Assembly (NCBI GenBank): GCA_002387725.1 | Contig: DGKK01000001.1 | Span: 1-9,633 of the forward strand | Reading direction: 5' to 3' | DNA length: 9,633 nucleotides | Origin: Nitrospirae bacterium UBA4572 | Lineage (GTDB): Bacteria > Nitrospirota > Leptospirillia > Leptospirillales > Leptospirillaceae | Part shown: positions 1 through 7,313 of the stretch, piece after piece | How positions within the stretch are numbered: the stretch's first letter is position 1 | How the letters are laid out: every line of letters begins with the position of its first letter | The notes under the pieces: model-generated | Seen by the model: the letters and a program-made list of their open reading frames with translations, nothing else | What the model was told of the DNA's origin: nothing | The model's database searches: none | Made by a program: the position numbers and the translations under genes

Positions 1-11
1 AACTTATGCAA

Positions 12-650
12 TTAAACACTAGGCTCTTCCTGCTCGATGAGAAATGAGGACTTTGTCTCTTTGAGATAGAGATACTGATTTGCCCTGAGAATGACAGTGG
101 ACGGGTAGGAGGAGATGAGATCTTTAACCTTCTTATCAAGATCCCTGGAAATAAAATCTTTGAGGGCTGACGTTTTTCTTACGATAGGGCAGAAAGCCGG
201 AACCCCGAGAAGATTGTTGTTGATTCTCCATTTTTGACTTTTCTTCGGAAGAGAGGTGAAGTATTCTTCGGGATCAAGCAGGTCGATATAATTTCCTACC
301 GTCATTTTGGGAATATCCAGGGATTCGCCAGTCAAAAACTCATAGTAGAATCCAATTTTACGTTCATATTTTCCTAGAGACTTTTTTAATCTCTCCTCAA
401 TCGTCTTCCTGTTAATTTTTTTCAGGGTCCTCTCGATGATCGAAAGATCAAGCGGCTCATGTTTCAGGGCGAACGACAGATGGGAGAGTGGGTCATCGGG
501 AACCTGATACTCTTTCCGGAAGACTTTAATTTTATCCTTCGAATAAGACTCAGACGTTGCCGATTTCCCGATCACCGAAATCTGTATCGGAGAGGGAACT
601 TCAAGATCGAGATGTCTGATGAGCCATTGATATCCAATCGGGATGGTCAA
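12..650 (-). CDS. Fic family protein, N-terminal part only (probably truncated)
   Basis: The 212-residue product resembles the N-terminal helical region of ~500-residue Fic proteins (AMP-transferases that modify target proteins). Recognisable blocks are GYQWLI at residues 6-11, DPLSHLSFALKHE near 53-65, GKYERKIGFYYEFLTG near 93-108, NNNLLGVPAFCPIVR near 144-158 and YLKETKSSFLIEQEEPS at 195-211. The last block contains the class II Fic inhibitory-helix pattern (S/T)xxxE, with S202 and E206; Q207 replaces the usual G/N. The protein ends at TAA immediately after this block, where relatives continue into the catalytic domain with HPFxxGNGR, so catalysis cannot be encoded here. The start is TTG at 650, preceded by AGAGG (657-661), and it matches the family N-terminus. 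The gene is clearly AT-richer than its neighbours, which suggests horizontal transfer. Family assignment is from remembered homologs. A deliberate stand-alone N-domain is possible but less likely than a broken gene. Confidence 0.7.
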   Translation of the reverse strand: MTIPIGYQWLIRHLDLEVPSPIQISVIGKSATSESYSKDKIKVFRKEYQVPDDPLSHLSFALKHEPLDLSIIERTLKKINRKTIEERLKKSLGKYERKIGFYYEFLTGESLDIPKMTVGNYIDLLDPEEYFTSLPKKSQKWRINNNLLGVPAFCPIVRKTSALKDFISRDLDKKVKDLISSYPSTVILRANQYLYLKETKSSFLIEQEEPSV

Positions 651-981
651 GAATATCCTCTTCGATTAGCTTGCAGGATTTATTATTTCCTTACGAAATT
701 CATTATACACAAAATTCCCATTGCAGTTTTCATGACGAGACCTCGTTTTTGGACAGTTCGCGCGCCCGAAGATCGGAGCAGGGGTGGAGCGAGATCTGCC
801 ACAAAATCGCAAGAAATTTGTGTCGGACGGAAGAACCGATTCGCCGAATTTTCTCGAGAAGAAGCTGGGATACGAAGAAAAAGTCCAACGATGGAGCAGG
901 GAGTGACCGGATGACCGATTATGGGGGGGGTGAGCGGAAGGGATTGACTCTTCTTTCCATGATGCCAGGAAAGGGAAAGAT
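651..981. other. Gene-free stretch between the Fic-like gene and the NHL terminator
   Basis: About 330 nt lie between the start of the Fic-like gene and the terminator of the NHL gene. The overlapping open frames here have no recognisable protein character and poor starts. The stretch holds the TATAAT at 702-707 and a run of eight G residues at 923-930. Composition changes from AT-rich (below about 760) to GC-rich, so one edge of an acquired segment may lie here. I see no RNA gene. Confidence 0.5.
702..707 (-). promoter_or_regulatory. Candidate -10 element (TATAAT) for the Fic-like gene
   Basis: The minus strand carries a perfect TATAAT about 50 nt upstream of the TTG start at 650, in AT-rich DNA. 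No convincing -35 hexamer sits 16-18 nt further upstream. Transcription would start near 695, giving a leader of about 45 nt. Confidence 0.45.
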
Positions 982-1015
982 AAAAAAAGGGGGAGCTCAA
1001 TGCTCCCCCTTTTTT
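982..1015 (-). terminator. Strong intrinsic terminator (works in both orientations)
   Basis: A perfect 8-bp GC-rich stem (GGGGGAGC 989-996 with GCTCCCCC 1002-1009) closes a 5-nt loop. It is flanked by seven A residues (982-988) and six T residues (1010-1015), so each strand reads stem-loop followed by a U-tract. It begins about 20 nt past the stop of the NHL gene and is the expected end of that transcript. No plus-strand gene needs it. Confidence 0.9.
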
Positions 1016-1035
1016 ATTGACCTTTATTCAGGGAA

Positions 1036-2184
1036 CTACAGCTTCAGCTCCCGGAGAGTCTCAGCCGGAATGTCGGCAATGAAGAGCTTCCCGTTGGCGT
1101 AGGCGATTGCACCGGTGTACTGGAAGAGTGCCACCGAAACATCGCCATCCGTTTTTCCGCTGACCGGCATCCCAAGCGCCTTGACGCCGCCGGCAATGGT
1201 CGTGACATTGTTGCTCGAGAGATCGATCGCCCGAATGGAGGCGTTGGAAGAGTCACCCACATAGAGGGTGTTTCCGTTCAGCGCAAGGGCCACCGGCTGG
1301 TTGAAGAAGGCCGAGCTTCCGGCGCCATCCTCGATCCCGGGGAAGCCGGGGTGACCTGCAAGGGTGGAGACCGCATTGGTGGCGAGAACGATCTTCCGGA
1401 TCAGGTTGTTGCGGGTATCGGCCACGTAGAGGACCGAACCGTCACTGCTCAGGGCGATGCCGCGAGGATCGCGGAAGCTGGCCGCCCCGCCGATGCCATC
1501 GTCCATGCCCGGAGCCAGAGCACCCTTCCCGGCCACGGTGGTGACCGTTCCGGTGGCAACATCAAGCTTCCGGATCATGTTGTTTCCGGAGTCGGAGATG
1601 TAAAGGGTCTTTCCATCCGGGGTCAGAGCCAAGGCCCGGGGTCCATAGAATCCAGCCGCTCCGCCCGTCCCATCGTTCGATCCGGGGAAGGCCCGGCCGG
1701 CGAGGGTGGTGACCGCACCGCTGGAGAGATCCATCTTGCGAATGCGGTTGTTGCGGGAATCGGCAATGTAGAGGGTCTTTCCATCGGAAGAGATGGCGAG
1801 ACCTTCGGGGTTGTTGAATCGGGCGGCCGTGCCATTCCCGTCACGGAAGCGGGCATGGTGGTTCACGCCGGCGATCGTCGTCACGGTGGCGGTGCCTCCG
1901 CTGACGGTCACCTTCCGGATCAGGTCGTTGCCGGTGTCGGCCACGTAGAGGGTCCCATCCGGAGCTGCCACAATTCCCTGAACGTACTCAAAACGTGCCT
2001 GGCTGCCCGTGCCGTCGACGGCACCCCGCTCGTGGAATTCTCCCGCGATGGTGGTGACACTCGCCGCATGGGCCTGGGCTGCAACGCCGACCATGAGGCC
2101 TGCCGCAATTCCCAAGGCAACCGCTGCCTTTGTCGAAGCCTTTCTCCCTGCCATCATCTTGCCCTGCTGTCCTTTGTGCAACAA
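1036..2184 (-). CDS. Exported NHL-repeat beta-propeller protein
   Basis: The 382-residue protein has an N-terminal signal peptide: basic residues near 14-19, a hydrophobic stretch from about 20 to 37, and a likely cleavage after AHA at 38-40. The rest is six tandem NHL-type repeats of about 50 residues, starting near 45, 101, 158, 214, 272 and 327. Each follows the pattern VTTIAG, a glycine/aspartate-rich DG segment, a hydrophobic strand, LYVADxxNNxIRK. Six repeats fit one closed beta-propeller acting in the periplasm or outside the cell, typically as a binding scaffold; no catalytic residues are evident and the ligand is unknown. The start is TTG at 2184 because AAGGAGGA lies just upstream at the right distance; ATG at 2157 or 2154 would also leave a shorter signal peptide. 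The gene stands alone, with its own promoter region and terminator. Confidence 0.88.
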   Translation of the reverse strand: MLHKGQQGKMMAGRKASTKAAVALGIAAGLMVGVAAQAHAASVTTIAGEFHERGAVDGTGSQARFEYVQGIVAAPDGTLYVADTGNDLIRKVTVSGGTATVTTIAGVNHHARFRDGNGTAARFNNPEGLAISSDGKTLYIADSRNNRIRKMDLSSGAVTTLAGRAFPGSNDGTGGAAGFYGPRALALTPDGKTLYISDSGNNMIRKLDVATGTVTTVAGKGALAPGMDDGIGGAASFRDPRGIALSSDGSVLYVADTRNNLIRKIVLATNAVSTLAGHPGFPGIEDGAGSSAFFNQPVALALNGNTLYVGDSSNASIRAIDLSSNNVTTIAGGVKALGMPVSGKTDGDVSVALFQYTGAIAYANGKLFIADIPAETLRELKL

Positions 2185-2186
2185 AG

Positions 2187-2195
2187 TGTCCTCCT
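2187..2195 (-). promoter_or_regulatory. Shine-Dalgarno deciding the TTG start of the NHL gene
   Basis: The minus strand reads AAGGAGGACACT directly before TTG at 2184. This near-perfect anti-16S match at about 5 nt spacing (8 nt to the following TTG codon) favours TTG over the ATG codons 27-30 nt downstream, which lack a comparable site. Confidence 0.75.
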
Positions 2196-2210
2196 TCGGA
2201 AGGTCTGCTA

Positions 2211-2234
2211 CCGGAGTCCCGGCCGGAGTCCCGG
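2211..2234. repeat. Perfect tandem duplication of a 12-bp unit
   Basis: CCGGAGTCCCGG occurs twice in direct succession (2211-2222 and 2223-2234), just upstream of the NHL ribosome-binding site. It would lie in the mRNA leader if transcription starts near 2367. A 10-bp direct repeat, ATGGCTCCCG, also occurs at 2235-2244 and 2341-2350. Confidence 0.8.
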
Positions 2235-2368
2235 ATGGCTCCCGGAACAGTTCGAAACCCTAATCCACCCTAAACTTGGCCTAACTGGCAAGGTGCGGAG
2301 CCCCAATACGCTGTTCGCATGAAGGAGATAATAATGGCACATGGCTCCCGCATCCATTGTCATGATCG

Positions 2369-2402
2369 CTCAATGTATACACCCATTGAGACGAAAATGC
2401 AA
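2369..2402 (-). promoter_or_regulatory. Candidate promoter with overlapping inverted repeat for the NHL gene
   Basis: On the minus strand, TTGCAT (2397-2402) and TATACA (2374-2379) are separated by exactly 17 nt, a plausible sigma-70-type promoter though both hexamers are imperfect. A perfect 7-bp inverted repeat, CTCAATG/CATTGAG (2384-2390 and 2369-2375) with an 8-nt centre, covers the -10 region, as a repressor operator would. Transcription from here would give a leader of about 180 nt before the TTG at 2184. Confidence 0.4.
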
Positions 2403-2440
2403 GACGGGCATGCGTCGTTTTTCCCCTGTCGACGAAAGAG

Positions 2441-2932
2441 TCATTTTGAGGGAAAAATGCGGCCCTCGAAGCGGCCACAGTGGCCGGGAGCCCAGGAAAA
2501 AAGGAGGGCCGAAGATTTGGCGATGCCGCGGATTTCACCAGAACTTTCAAGGGCGGGGTCGAGCCAGAAGGCAAGGGAAAGAAGGGTCGGTTCGTGTCCG
2601 ACGATCACCACGTTCGAACGGCCGCATTCGGCCAGCCATCCGAAAAAGGTCGCCTCGGAAAAGCGCCCCGGGATGAAATCTCCGGCCAACTCGACGAGAC
2701 AGGAGACATGGCGAACGGGATGGGCCTTGGGAAGTTTCGCCAGAAGAATCTCCGCCGTCTGGACGGCTCGGGTCAGGGGACTCGAGACGATGGCGTCGAC
2801 CCGAACTCCCGAGCCGCTGATCGAACGTGCCAGACGCTTGACGGAGCGTCTTCCGTCCAGGGTCAAAGGGCGAAGGAGTTCGGGGAACTCTCCGTCCGCC
2901 GCGGCCCCGTGGCGAACGAGAACCACCTTCAC
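2441..2932 (-). CDS. sixA: SixA-like histidine phosphatase (phosphoglycerate mutase-like fold)
   Basis: The 163-residue protein belongs to the histidine phosphatase superfamily. It has the phosphate-binding RHG triad at 7-9 (nucleophile H8), DAIVSSPLTRAVQTAE at 46-61 with the second conserved arginine R55, and VIVGHEPTL at 109-117 with the second histidine H113. Length and motif order match SixA, a phosphohistidine phosphatase that dephosphorylates phospho-His domains such as those of the phosphotransferase system. No such partner is visible here, so the real substrate is open. I chose GTG at 2932: GGAGGGG lies 5 nt upstream, and the GTG overlaps the dnaB stop as GTGA, implying translational coupling. 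The open frame extends much further upstream, but that part is antisense-free overlap with dnaB in another frame. It is the last gene of the operon, and no classic terminator follows. Confidence 0.82.
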   Translation of the reverse strand: MKVVLVRHGAAADGEFPELLRPLTLDGRRSVKRLARSISGSGVRVDAIVSSPLTRAVQTAEILLAKLPKAHPVRHVSCLVELAGDFIPGRFSEATFFGWLAECGRSNVVIVGHEPTLLSLAFWLDPALESSGEIRGIAKSSALLFSWAPGHCGRFEGRIFPSK

Positions 2933-4317
2933 CCGTACCCCTCCGGAGAGATATCGTCGTACCCCAGGGCAAGATTTTCGAATCGGGTGCAGAATCCCTG
3001 ATAGGCAAGCATGGCCGAACCGATCGGGCCGTTCCGCTGCTTTCCGACAATGATCTCGGCCTTGCCCCGTGAGTCGATGTTGTCGGGATGGTAGACCTCG
3101 TCGCGATAGATGAAGAGGACAATGTCCGCGTCCTGCTCGATGGCTCCCGACTCCCGAAGATCCGAAAGGGTCGGCTTCTTGGTTCCCGGACGGTTTTCCA
3201 CCGCCCGGGAGAGCTGGGCCAAGGCGATCACGGGGATCTGGAGCTCTTTGGCCAGGGCCTTCAGGGAGCGGGAGATCTCGGAGATCTCCTGCTCCCGGTT
3301 GTCGGTGCGCTGGGAGCCCCGGACGAGCTGGAGATAGTCGACCGCGATGAGGGAGAGATCCTTTCTCTGTTTCTTGAGACGGCGGGCCCGGGTCCGAAGC
3401 TCGAAGATGGTGAGATCGCCCGAGTCGTCGATATAGATGGGGACGTCGCTCGCCTCTCCGAAGGCCTGCATTACGTTTTCCCACTCCTCGGAGGTCAGGT
3501 GGCCGGTCCGGAGATTCTTCTGGTTCACCCGGGCCTGGGAGCTGATGAGACGCAAGAAAAGCTGTTCCTTGGGCATCTCAAGGCTGAATATCCCGACGGG
3601 CTTCTTCTGGTCGAAGGCCACATGCTGGGCAATGGAGAGGACGAAGGCGGTCTTTCCCATGGCGGGGCGGCCGGCCACGATGATGAGTTCGGAAGGGTGG
3701 AAGCCGGTGGTCATGTGGTCGAGGTCGATGAACCCCGTAGGAAGCCCCGTGACGAGCTCCTTGATCTCCCGGTTCTTCAGCTCCTCGAGATGCTTGAACT
3801 GGGCATCGAGATAGGACAGGTCCCCGATCTGGACGAACTCCGAGCGCGATCGGCGGGTTCCCACCTCCATGATCTTCCGCTCGGCAAAGTCGAGAACCTC
3901 GTCCGTGTCCAGGGTTCCGTCGTACCCCTTCTGGGCGATCTCTTCCGAGGCCAGGATCAGCTTTCGGAAGATGCCCTTCTCCACGATGAGCCGGGCATAG
4001 TGGACGGCATTGGCGGCAGTAGGGACAATGTCGGCCAGCTCGTAGATATTGTCGGGGGCTCCGGTGATCTGGGCCCAGTCCTTCTTCGCGAGATAGTCGG
4101 AAAGGGTCAGGCTGTCGATGGGAATGTGGCGGTCTGACATCTCCTTCATCGCCATGAAGATCCGCCGGTTCGACTCCAGGAGAAAGTCGTCGTCGGCCAC
4201 CATGTCCCCTACGGTGGTCAAGACCTCATTGTTCAGGAGGATCGAGCCCAGCAGGGATTTCTCCGCCTCAATGGTCTGGGGAAGATTCTTTCTCGATTCT
4301 CGGACCCGGGGCTTCAT
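2929..4317 (-). CDS. dnaB: Replicative DNA helicase DnaB
   Basis: The 462-residue protein is a full-length DnaB, the hexameric ATP-driven helicase that unwinds DNA at the replication fork and recruits primase. The N-terminal domain begins with the family hallmark PQTIEAEKSLLGSILL (13-28). The RecA-like domain has Walker A GRPAMGKTA (216-224, K222), the catalytic glutamate in FSLEM (E247), Walker B LIAVDYLQL (323-331, D327), AQLSRAVENRP (367-377), SDLRESGAIEQDAD (385-398) and the arginine-finger region KQRNGP (426-431). I place the start at ATG 4317, the first codon of the standard N-terminus; the open frame reaches 4437, but the extra 40 residues are proline-rich and overlap hisZ. This ATG overlaps the hisZ stop as ATGA and has no good Shine-Dalgarno, so translation probably depends on reinitiation after hisZ. 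Its place inside an amino-acid operon is unusual. Confidence 0.96.
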   Translation of the reverse strand: MKPRVRESRKNLPQTIEAEKSLLGSILLNNEVLTTVGDMVADDDFLLESNRRIFMAMKEMSDRHIPIDSLTLSDYLAKKDWAQITGAPDNIYELADIVPTAANAVHYARLIVEKGIFRKLILASEEIAQKGYDGTLDTDEVLDFAERKIMEVGTRRSRSEFVQIGDLSYLDAQFKHLEELKNREIKELVTGLPTGFIDLDHMTTGFHPSELIIVAGRPAMGKTAFVLSIAQHVAFDQKKPVGIFSLEMPKEQLFLRLISSQARVNQKNLRTGHLTSEEWENVMQAFGEASDVPIYIDDSGDLTIFELRTRARRLKKQRKDLSLIAVDYLQLVRGSQRTDNREQEISEISRSLKALAKELQIPVIALAQLSRAVENRPGTKKPTLSDLRESGAIEQDADIVLFIYRDEVYHPDNIDSRGKAEIIVGKQRNGPIGSAMLAYQGFCTRFENLALGYDDISPEGYG

Positions 4318-5654
4318 CGAAGCGGCTCGTGGGAGTGTCCGGACAGAAGGGAGAGAAGATCGGGAAGGGTCGACAAGGTTCGGAGGGTCTGGCCTCGGAG
4401 AAGGAGGGAAAAGCCCTCCCCGCCCCGGGCTTTCCAAAGGACCGCCCGAATCTCCTCGTGCTCCCGGAGAGCCTCTTCGGGGGAAAAGGACAAATCTCCC
4501 TCGGGGAGGTGGTGGGAGAGCACCGGAACCTTGTCCGAGCGAAGGCGCGAGATGGCCGGCCCGAGGTCGGAGAAATCCTTTTCGGAGTGGAGGACGAGGA
4601 CGAGCGAGGAATCCTGGCCGTCCCCCTCCCTCCGTCGGAGAGCCTCTTCGATGTGGCTGATCTGGTAGGCAAATCCCACGGCGGGCAAGTCGTGTCCGAA
4701 GGCCAGCCCCAGGCGATCGTAACGTCCGCCGCTGGCCATATGGGTAGACGACTCCCGGGCATACATGCGAAAGAACATCCCCGTGTAGTAAGGGCCCGGA
4801 GGAGAGAGGGCCAGGTCGACCCGCATCTCCGAGGAGTTCCGGATTCCGGAGATTCCCTGAAGGAGGGCCGCAAACGATGAAAGGGAGCCTTCAGAAAAAA
4901 TGCCGGGGCAGTTTTTTTCCAACCCCGAAACCAGATCGATGGCCTCCGGAAGGGAGAGGACCCGCCCGGCCAGCGAGGCGGCAATTCGGGCCCGCTCCTT
5001 CGATCCGTTTTGTTCGAAGAGCTCCTCAAGCGCCTCGACATCCCGGGAATGAAAGGCCCTCCTAAGGGACAACTGCGCCTCTCTTGTTCCTCCCGGGAGC
5101 CTGAGATACTCCTCCTGGAGGGCGGCGTGGGCGAGAACCAGCAGAGGACTCTCGAGGGGGAAGACCCGGGAGCCGGCAAGGCAAAGATCCAAAACCTCCA
5201 GGTCGGCGTGGAAGGAGGAATCTCCCAGCAGCTCGAGTCCGGTCTGGTGAAGCTCTCGGAGAAGGGAGGCCTGGCGGTTTTCATCCCGGAAGACCGAGGT
5301 GCTGTAGGAAAACCTCAGGGGAAGCATCCTGTCGCGAAAGGACTGGGTCGAGAGGCGGGCAATCTGGGCGGTGGCATCCGGGCGAAGAACGAGAACCTGG
5401 CCCGAGCCCCTGTCCTGCATGAGATAGAGACGGGGAAGAATGGCCGGATCAAGACCGGGAGAGATCGCGTCGAGATACTCGAACGAGGGAAGAATGATTT
5501 CCCGATAGCCATACAGGGAAAAAAGAGCCAGGAGACGATCTGTCGTCTCCCGGCGAAATCGGGCGGTACGGGAAAAGACAGGAGAGACACCGGTTGGAGT
5601 GGTTTTGGAGGGGGGCCCGAGACTCTCTCCGGGCCCTTTCCTGGATCTCTTCAC
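4314..5654 (-). CDS. hisZ: ATP phosphoribosyltransferase regulatory subunit HisZ
   Basis: The 446-residue protein is a histidyl-tRNA synthetase paralogue of the HisZ type. HisZ forms a complex with short-form HisG and is needed for the first step of histidine synthesis and its feedback control. Class II synthetase-fold blocks include PTGVSPVFSRTA (20-31), VLRPDATAQIARL (89-101), RELHQTGLELLG (133-144) and ASGGRYDRL (307-315). The LVRGLDYY motif of true synthetases is replaced by LSPPGPYYTG (283-292), and the last motif reads AVGFAYQISHIEEAL; both argue for HisZ over HisS. A C-terminal segment (about 349-446) resembles a degenerate anticodon-binding domain. The protein is longer than the ~390 residues common in the family, partly from a basic, low-complexity first ~20 residues. 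The start is GTG at 5654, 6 nt past the serA stop, with only a weak ribosome-binding site. No hisG is in the window. Confidence 0.85.
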   Translation of the reverse strand: MKRSRKGPGESLGPPSKTTPTGVSPVFSRTARFRRETTDRLLALFSLYGYREIILPSFEYLDAISPGLDPAILPRLYLMQDRGSGQVLVLRPDATAQIARLSTQSFRDRMLPLRFSYSTSVFRDENRQASLLRELHQTGLELLGDSSFHADLEVLDLCLAGSRVFPLESPLLVLAHAALQEEYLRLPGGTREAQLSLRRAFHSRDVEALEELFEQNGSKERARIAASLAGRVLSLPEAIDLVSGLEKNCPGIFSEGSLSSFAALLQGISGIRNSSEMRVDLALSPPGPYYTGMFFRMYARESSTHMASGGRYDRLGLAFGHDLPAVGFAYQISHIEEALRRREGDGQDSSLVLVLHSEKDFSDLGPAISRLRSDKVPVLSHHLPEGDLSFSPEEALREHEEIRAVLWKARGGEGFSLLLRGQTLRTLSTLPDLLSLLSGHSHEPLR

Positions 5655-5660
5655 AACCGG

Positions 5661-7274
5661 CTATCTTCCCAGCGAGGGCAAGCGGAGGAGCTTGAGCGCG
5701 ATGATCTTCGGATTCTTCCGGATCTCTTCAAGCACGGCAGCGGGGGGCTCGGAATCCACTCCGATCATGGAGACGGCCTTTCCGCCGGGGAAGTCCCGAC
5801 CGAACTGCATCCGGGAGATGTTGATCCCATGGGAGCCCAGAAGCGACCCCACGAGTCCCACCACCCCCGGCTGATCCTGGTTGGTGAGATAGAGCATGAT
5901 GGGATCCGGCACCACCTCGACCGGAAGGGAGTCGAGGGAGACAATACGGAAATCCTTCTTCTGGAAGATCGACCCGGACACCTGGTGGGATCCCTTCGAC
6001 GTCGTGGCGCGAAGGGTAATGAGCCCCACATAGTCACCCTGCTGGCTCGAACGGGATTCCACCACCTCGAGTCCGCGCTCCTTTGCAAGAAGCGGAGCAT
6101 TGACCTCGTTGACCCGAACATCGAGCATCGGGGCCAGAACGCCCTTGAGGGCGGCGATGGTGATGATCTGGGTGGGGAGTGTGGCCGCCTCGCCGCTGAA
6201 CTCCACGGAAATCTTTGAAAATGCCTCGGTGGCGATTTGGGAGAGGATCCCCCCCATCACCTCGGCCAGCTGCTGGTAAGGGGTCACCCGGGCCGCATCC
6301 TCCGGGGGAACCGACGGAAGGTTGGCCGCATAGCGGATGATGCCCTTGGCCAGATAGTCGACCATCTGGTCGGCCACGGCCAGCGCCACATTTTCCTGGG
6401 CCTCTTTCGTTGCGGCTCCGATATGGGGCGTCGAAATGAAGTTGTCGAGCTTGAGAAGAGGATTGTCGGGAGAGGGCGGCTCCTCCGCGAAAACGTCAAA
6501 GGCCGCCCCGGCCACATGGCCGCTTTCAAGGGCCTTGGCCAGATCGGCCTCGTTGACGATTCCCCCCCGGGCACAGTTGACGATATAGACGCCCTTCTTC
6601 ATCTTGGCGATGGAGGCGGAGGAGATCAGGTTGGTCGTCTCCGGAGTCAGGGGGGTATGGACTGTAATGATGTCGGCCTTGGCAAACAGCTCCTCCACCG
6701 TGACGGGGGTAACCCCCTGGCGGGCGGCTGACTCGGCCGTGAGAAACGGATCATAGGCGATCACGTTCATGAGCAGGCCTTGCGCCACATGGGCCACATG
6801 GGATCCGATCTTCCCCATTCCCAGGATTCCCAGGGTCTTGTGGGCGAGCTCGATCCCCATGAACTTGCTCTTTTCCCACTTTCCGCTCCTGTTGGAGGCG
6901 TTGGCCTGGGGGATCCGGCGCGCCATGGACATCATCATGGAGACGGTGTGCTCCGCCGTCGTGATCGTATTGCCTCCGGGAGTGTTCATGACGACGATGC
7001 CCCGGTTGGTGGCGGCGGGAAGGTCCACATTGTCGAGACCGGCCCCGGCCCGACCAATCACCTTGAGGCGGGTGGCCCCCTCGAGGACATGGGCGGTCAC
7101 CTTGGTTCCGCTCCGGATCACCAGGCCATCATAGTGGGCAAGTTCGGCCTTGAGCTCGTCGGGCGAGAGCTTTGCCTTGACGGTCACCTCAAAGCCTGCG
7201 TTCTTGAATATGTTGATCCCCTCTTCCGAAATGGGGTCACTGACAAGGATTTTGATTTTATGATGCGCGCTCAC
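5661..7274 (-). CDS. serA: D-3-phosphoglycerate dehydrogenase
   Basis: The 537-residue enzyme oxidises 3-phosphoglycerate to 3-phosphohydroxypyruvate with NAD+, the first committed step of serine synthesis in the cytoplasm. It begins with the substrate-domain segment KILVSDPISEEGI (8-20) and VIGRAGAGLDNVDL (72-85). The Rossmann dinucleotide loop is GMGKIG (152-157). Catalytic residues expected for the family are R236 (in CARGG), E265 (in FAEEP) and H284 (in TPHIGA). An intervening ASB-type domain spans roughly 320-455, and an ACT domain starts near 457 (LYLTNQDQPGVVG, 461-473), so this is the long, probably serine-regulated form. The start is GTG at 7274 with AGGAG at 7283-7287, 8 nt upstream. 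It lies 39 nt behind the aminotransferase gene and 6 nt ahead of hisZ. Confidence 0.97.
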   Translation of the reverse strand: MSAHHKIKILVSDPISEEGINIFKNAGFEVTVKAKLSPDELKAELAHYDGLVIRSGTKVTAHVLEGATRLKVIGRAGAGLDNVDLPAATNRGIVVMNTPGGNTITTAEHTVSMMMSMARRIPQANASNRSGKWEKSKFMGIELAHKTLGILGMGKIGSHVAHVAQGLLMNVIAYDPFLTAESAARQGVTPVTVEELFAKADIITVHTPLTPETTNLISSASIAKMKKGVYIVNCARGGIVNEADLAKALESGHVAGAAFDVFAEEPPSPDNPLLKLDNFISTPHIGAATKEAQENVALAVADQMVDYLAKGIIRYAANLPSVPPEDAARVTPYQQLAEVMGGILSQIATEAFSKISVEFSGEAATLPTQIITIAALKGVLAPMLDVRVNEVNAPLLAKERGLEVVESRSSQQGDYVGLITLRATTSKGSHQVSGSIFQKKDFRIVSLDSLPVEVVPDPIMLYLTNQDQPGVVGLVGSLLGSHGINISRMQFGRDFPGGKAVSMIGVDSEPPAAVLEEIRKNPKIIALKLLRLPSLGR

Positions 7275-7313
7275 GATCTGATCTCCTGGATGGGGGTATG
7301 AGGTCCGGACAGG

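Noticed and set aside
923..930. Run of eight G residues as a phase-variation tract
   Set aside because: It lies in no supported gene and is not placed in a promoter spacer that I can identify.
982..1015. A CRISPR-like or IS-end palindrome
   Set aside because: The single GC stem flanked by A and T tracts is fully explained as an intrinsic terminator.
1351..2322. 323-codon plus-strand open frame opposite the NHL gene
   Set aside because: Its repeating DGGD/GGDR pattern is simply the complement of the NHL repeats.
2933..3484. Long upstream extension of the phosphatase frame inside dnaB
   Set aside because: It is an out-of-frame reading of dnaB with arginine/proline-rich composition; the GTG at 2932 has a ribosome-binding site and starts right at the RHG motif.
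3088..4137. 349-codon plus-strand open frame opposite dnaB
   Set aside because: It is antisense to dnaB, rich in Gly, Asp and Leu as expected from the complement, with no recognisable motif.
4318..4437. Upstream extension of dnaB by 40 residues
   Set aside because: The extra residues are proline- and serine-rich, overlap the hisZ 3' end, and precede the conserved DnaB N-terminus; ATG at 4317 is the better start.
5010..6218. 402-codon plus-strand open frame opposite hisZ and serA
   Set aside because: It is antisense to two confident genes; lack of stops follows from GC-rich codon use, and the translation shows no domain.
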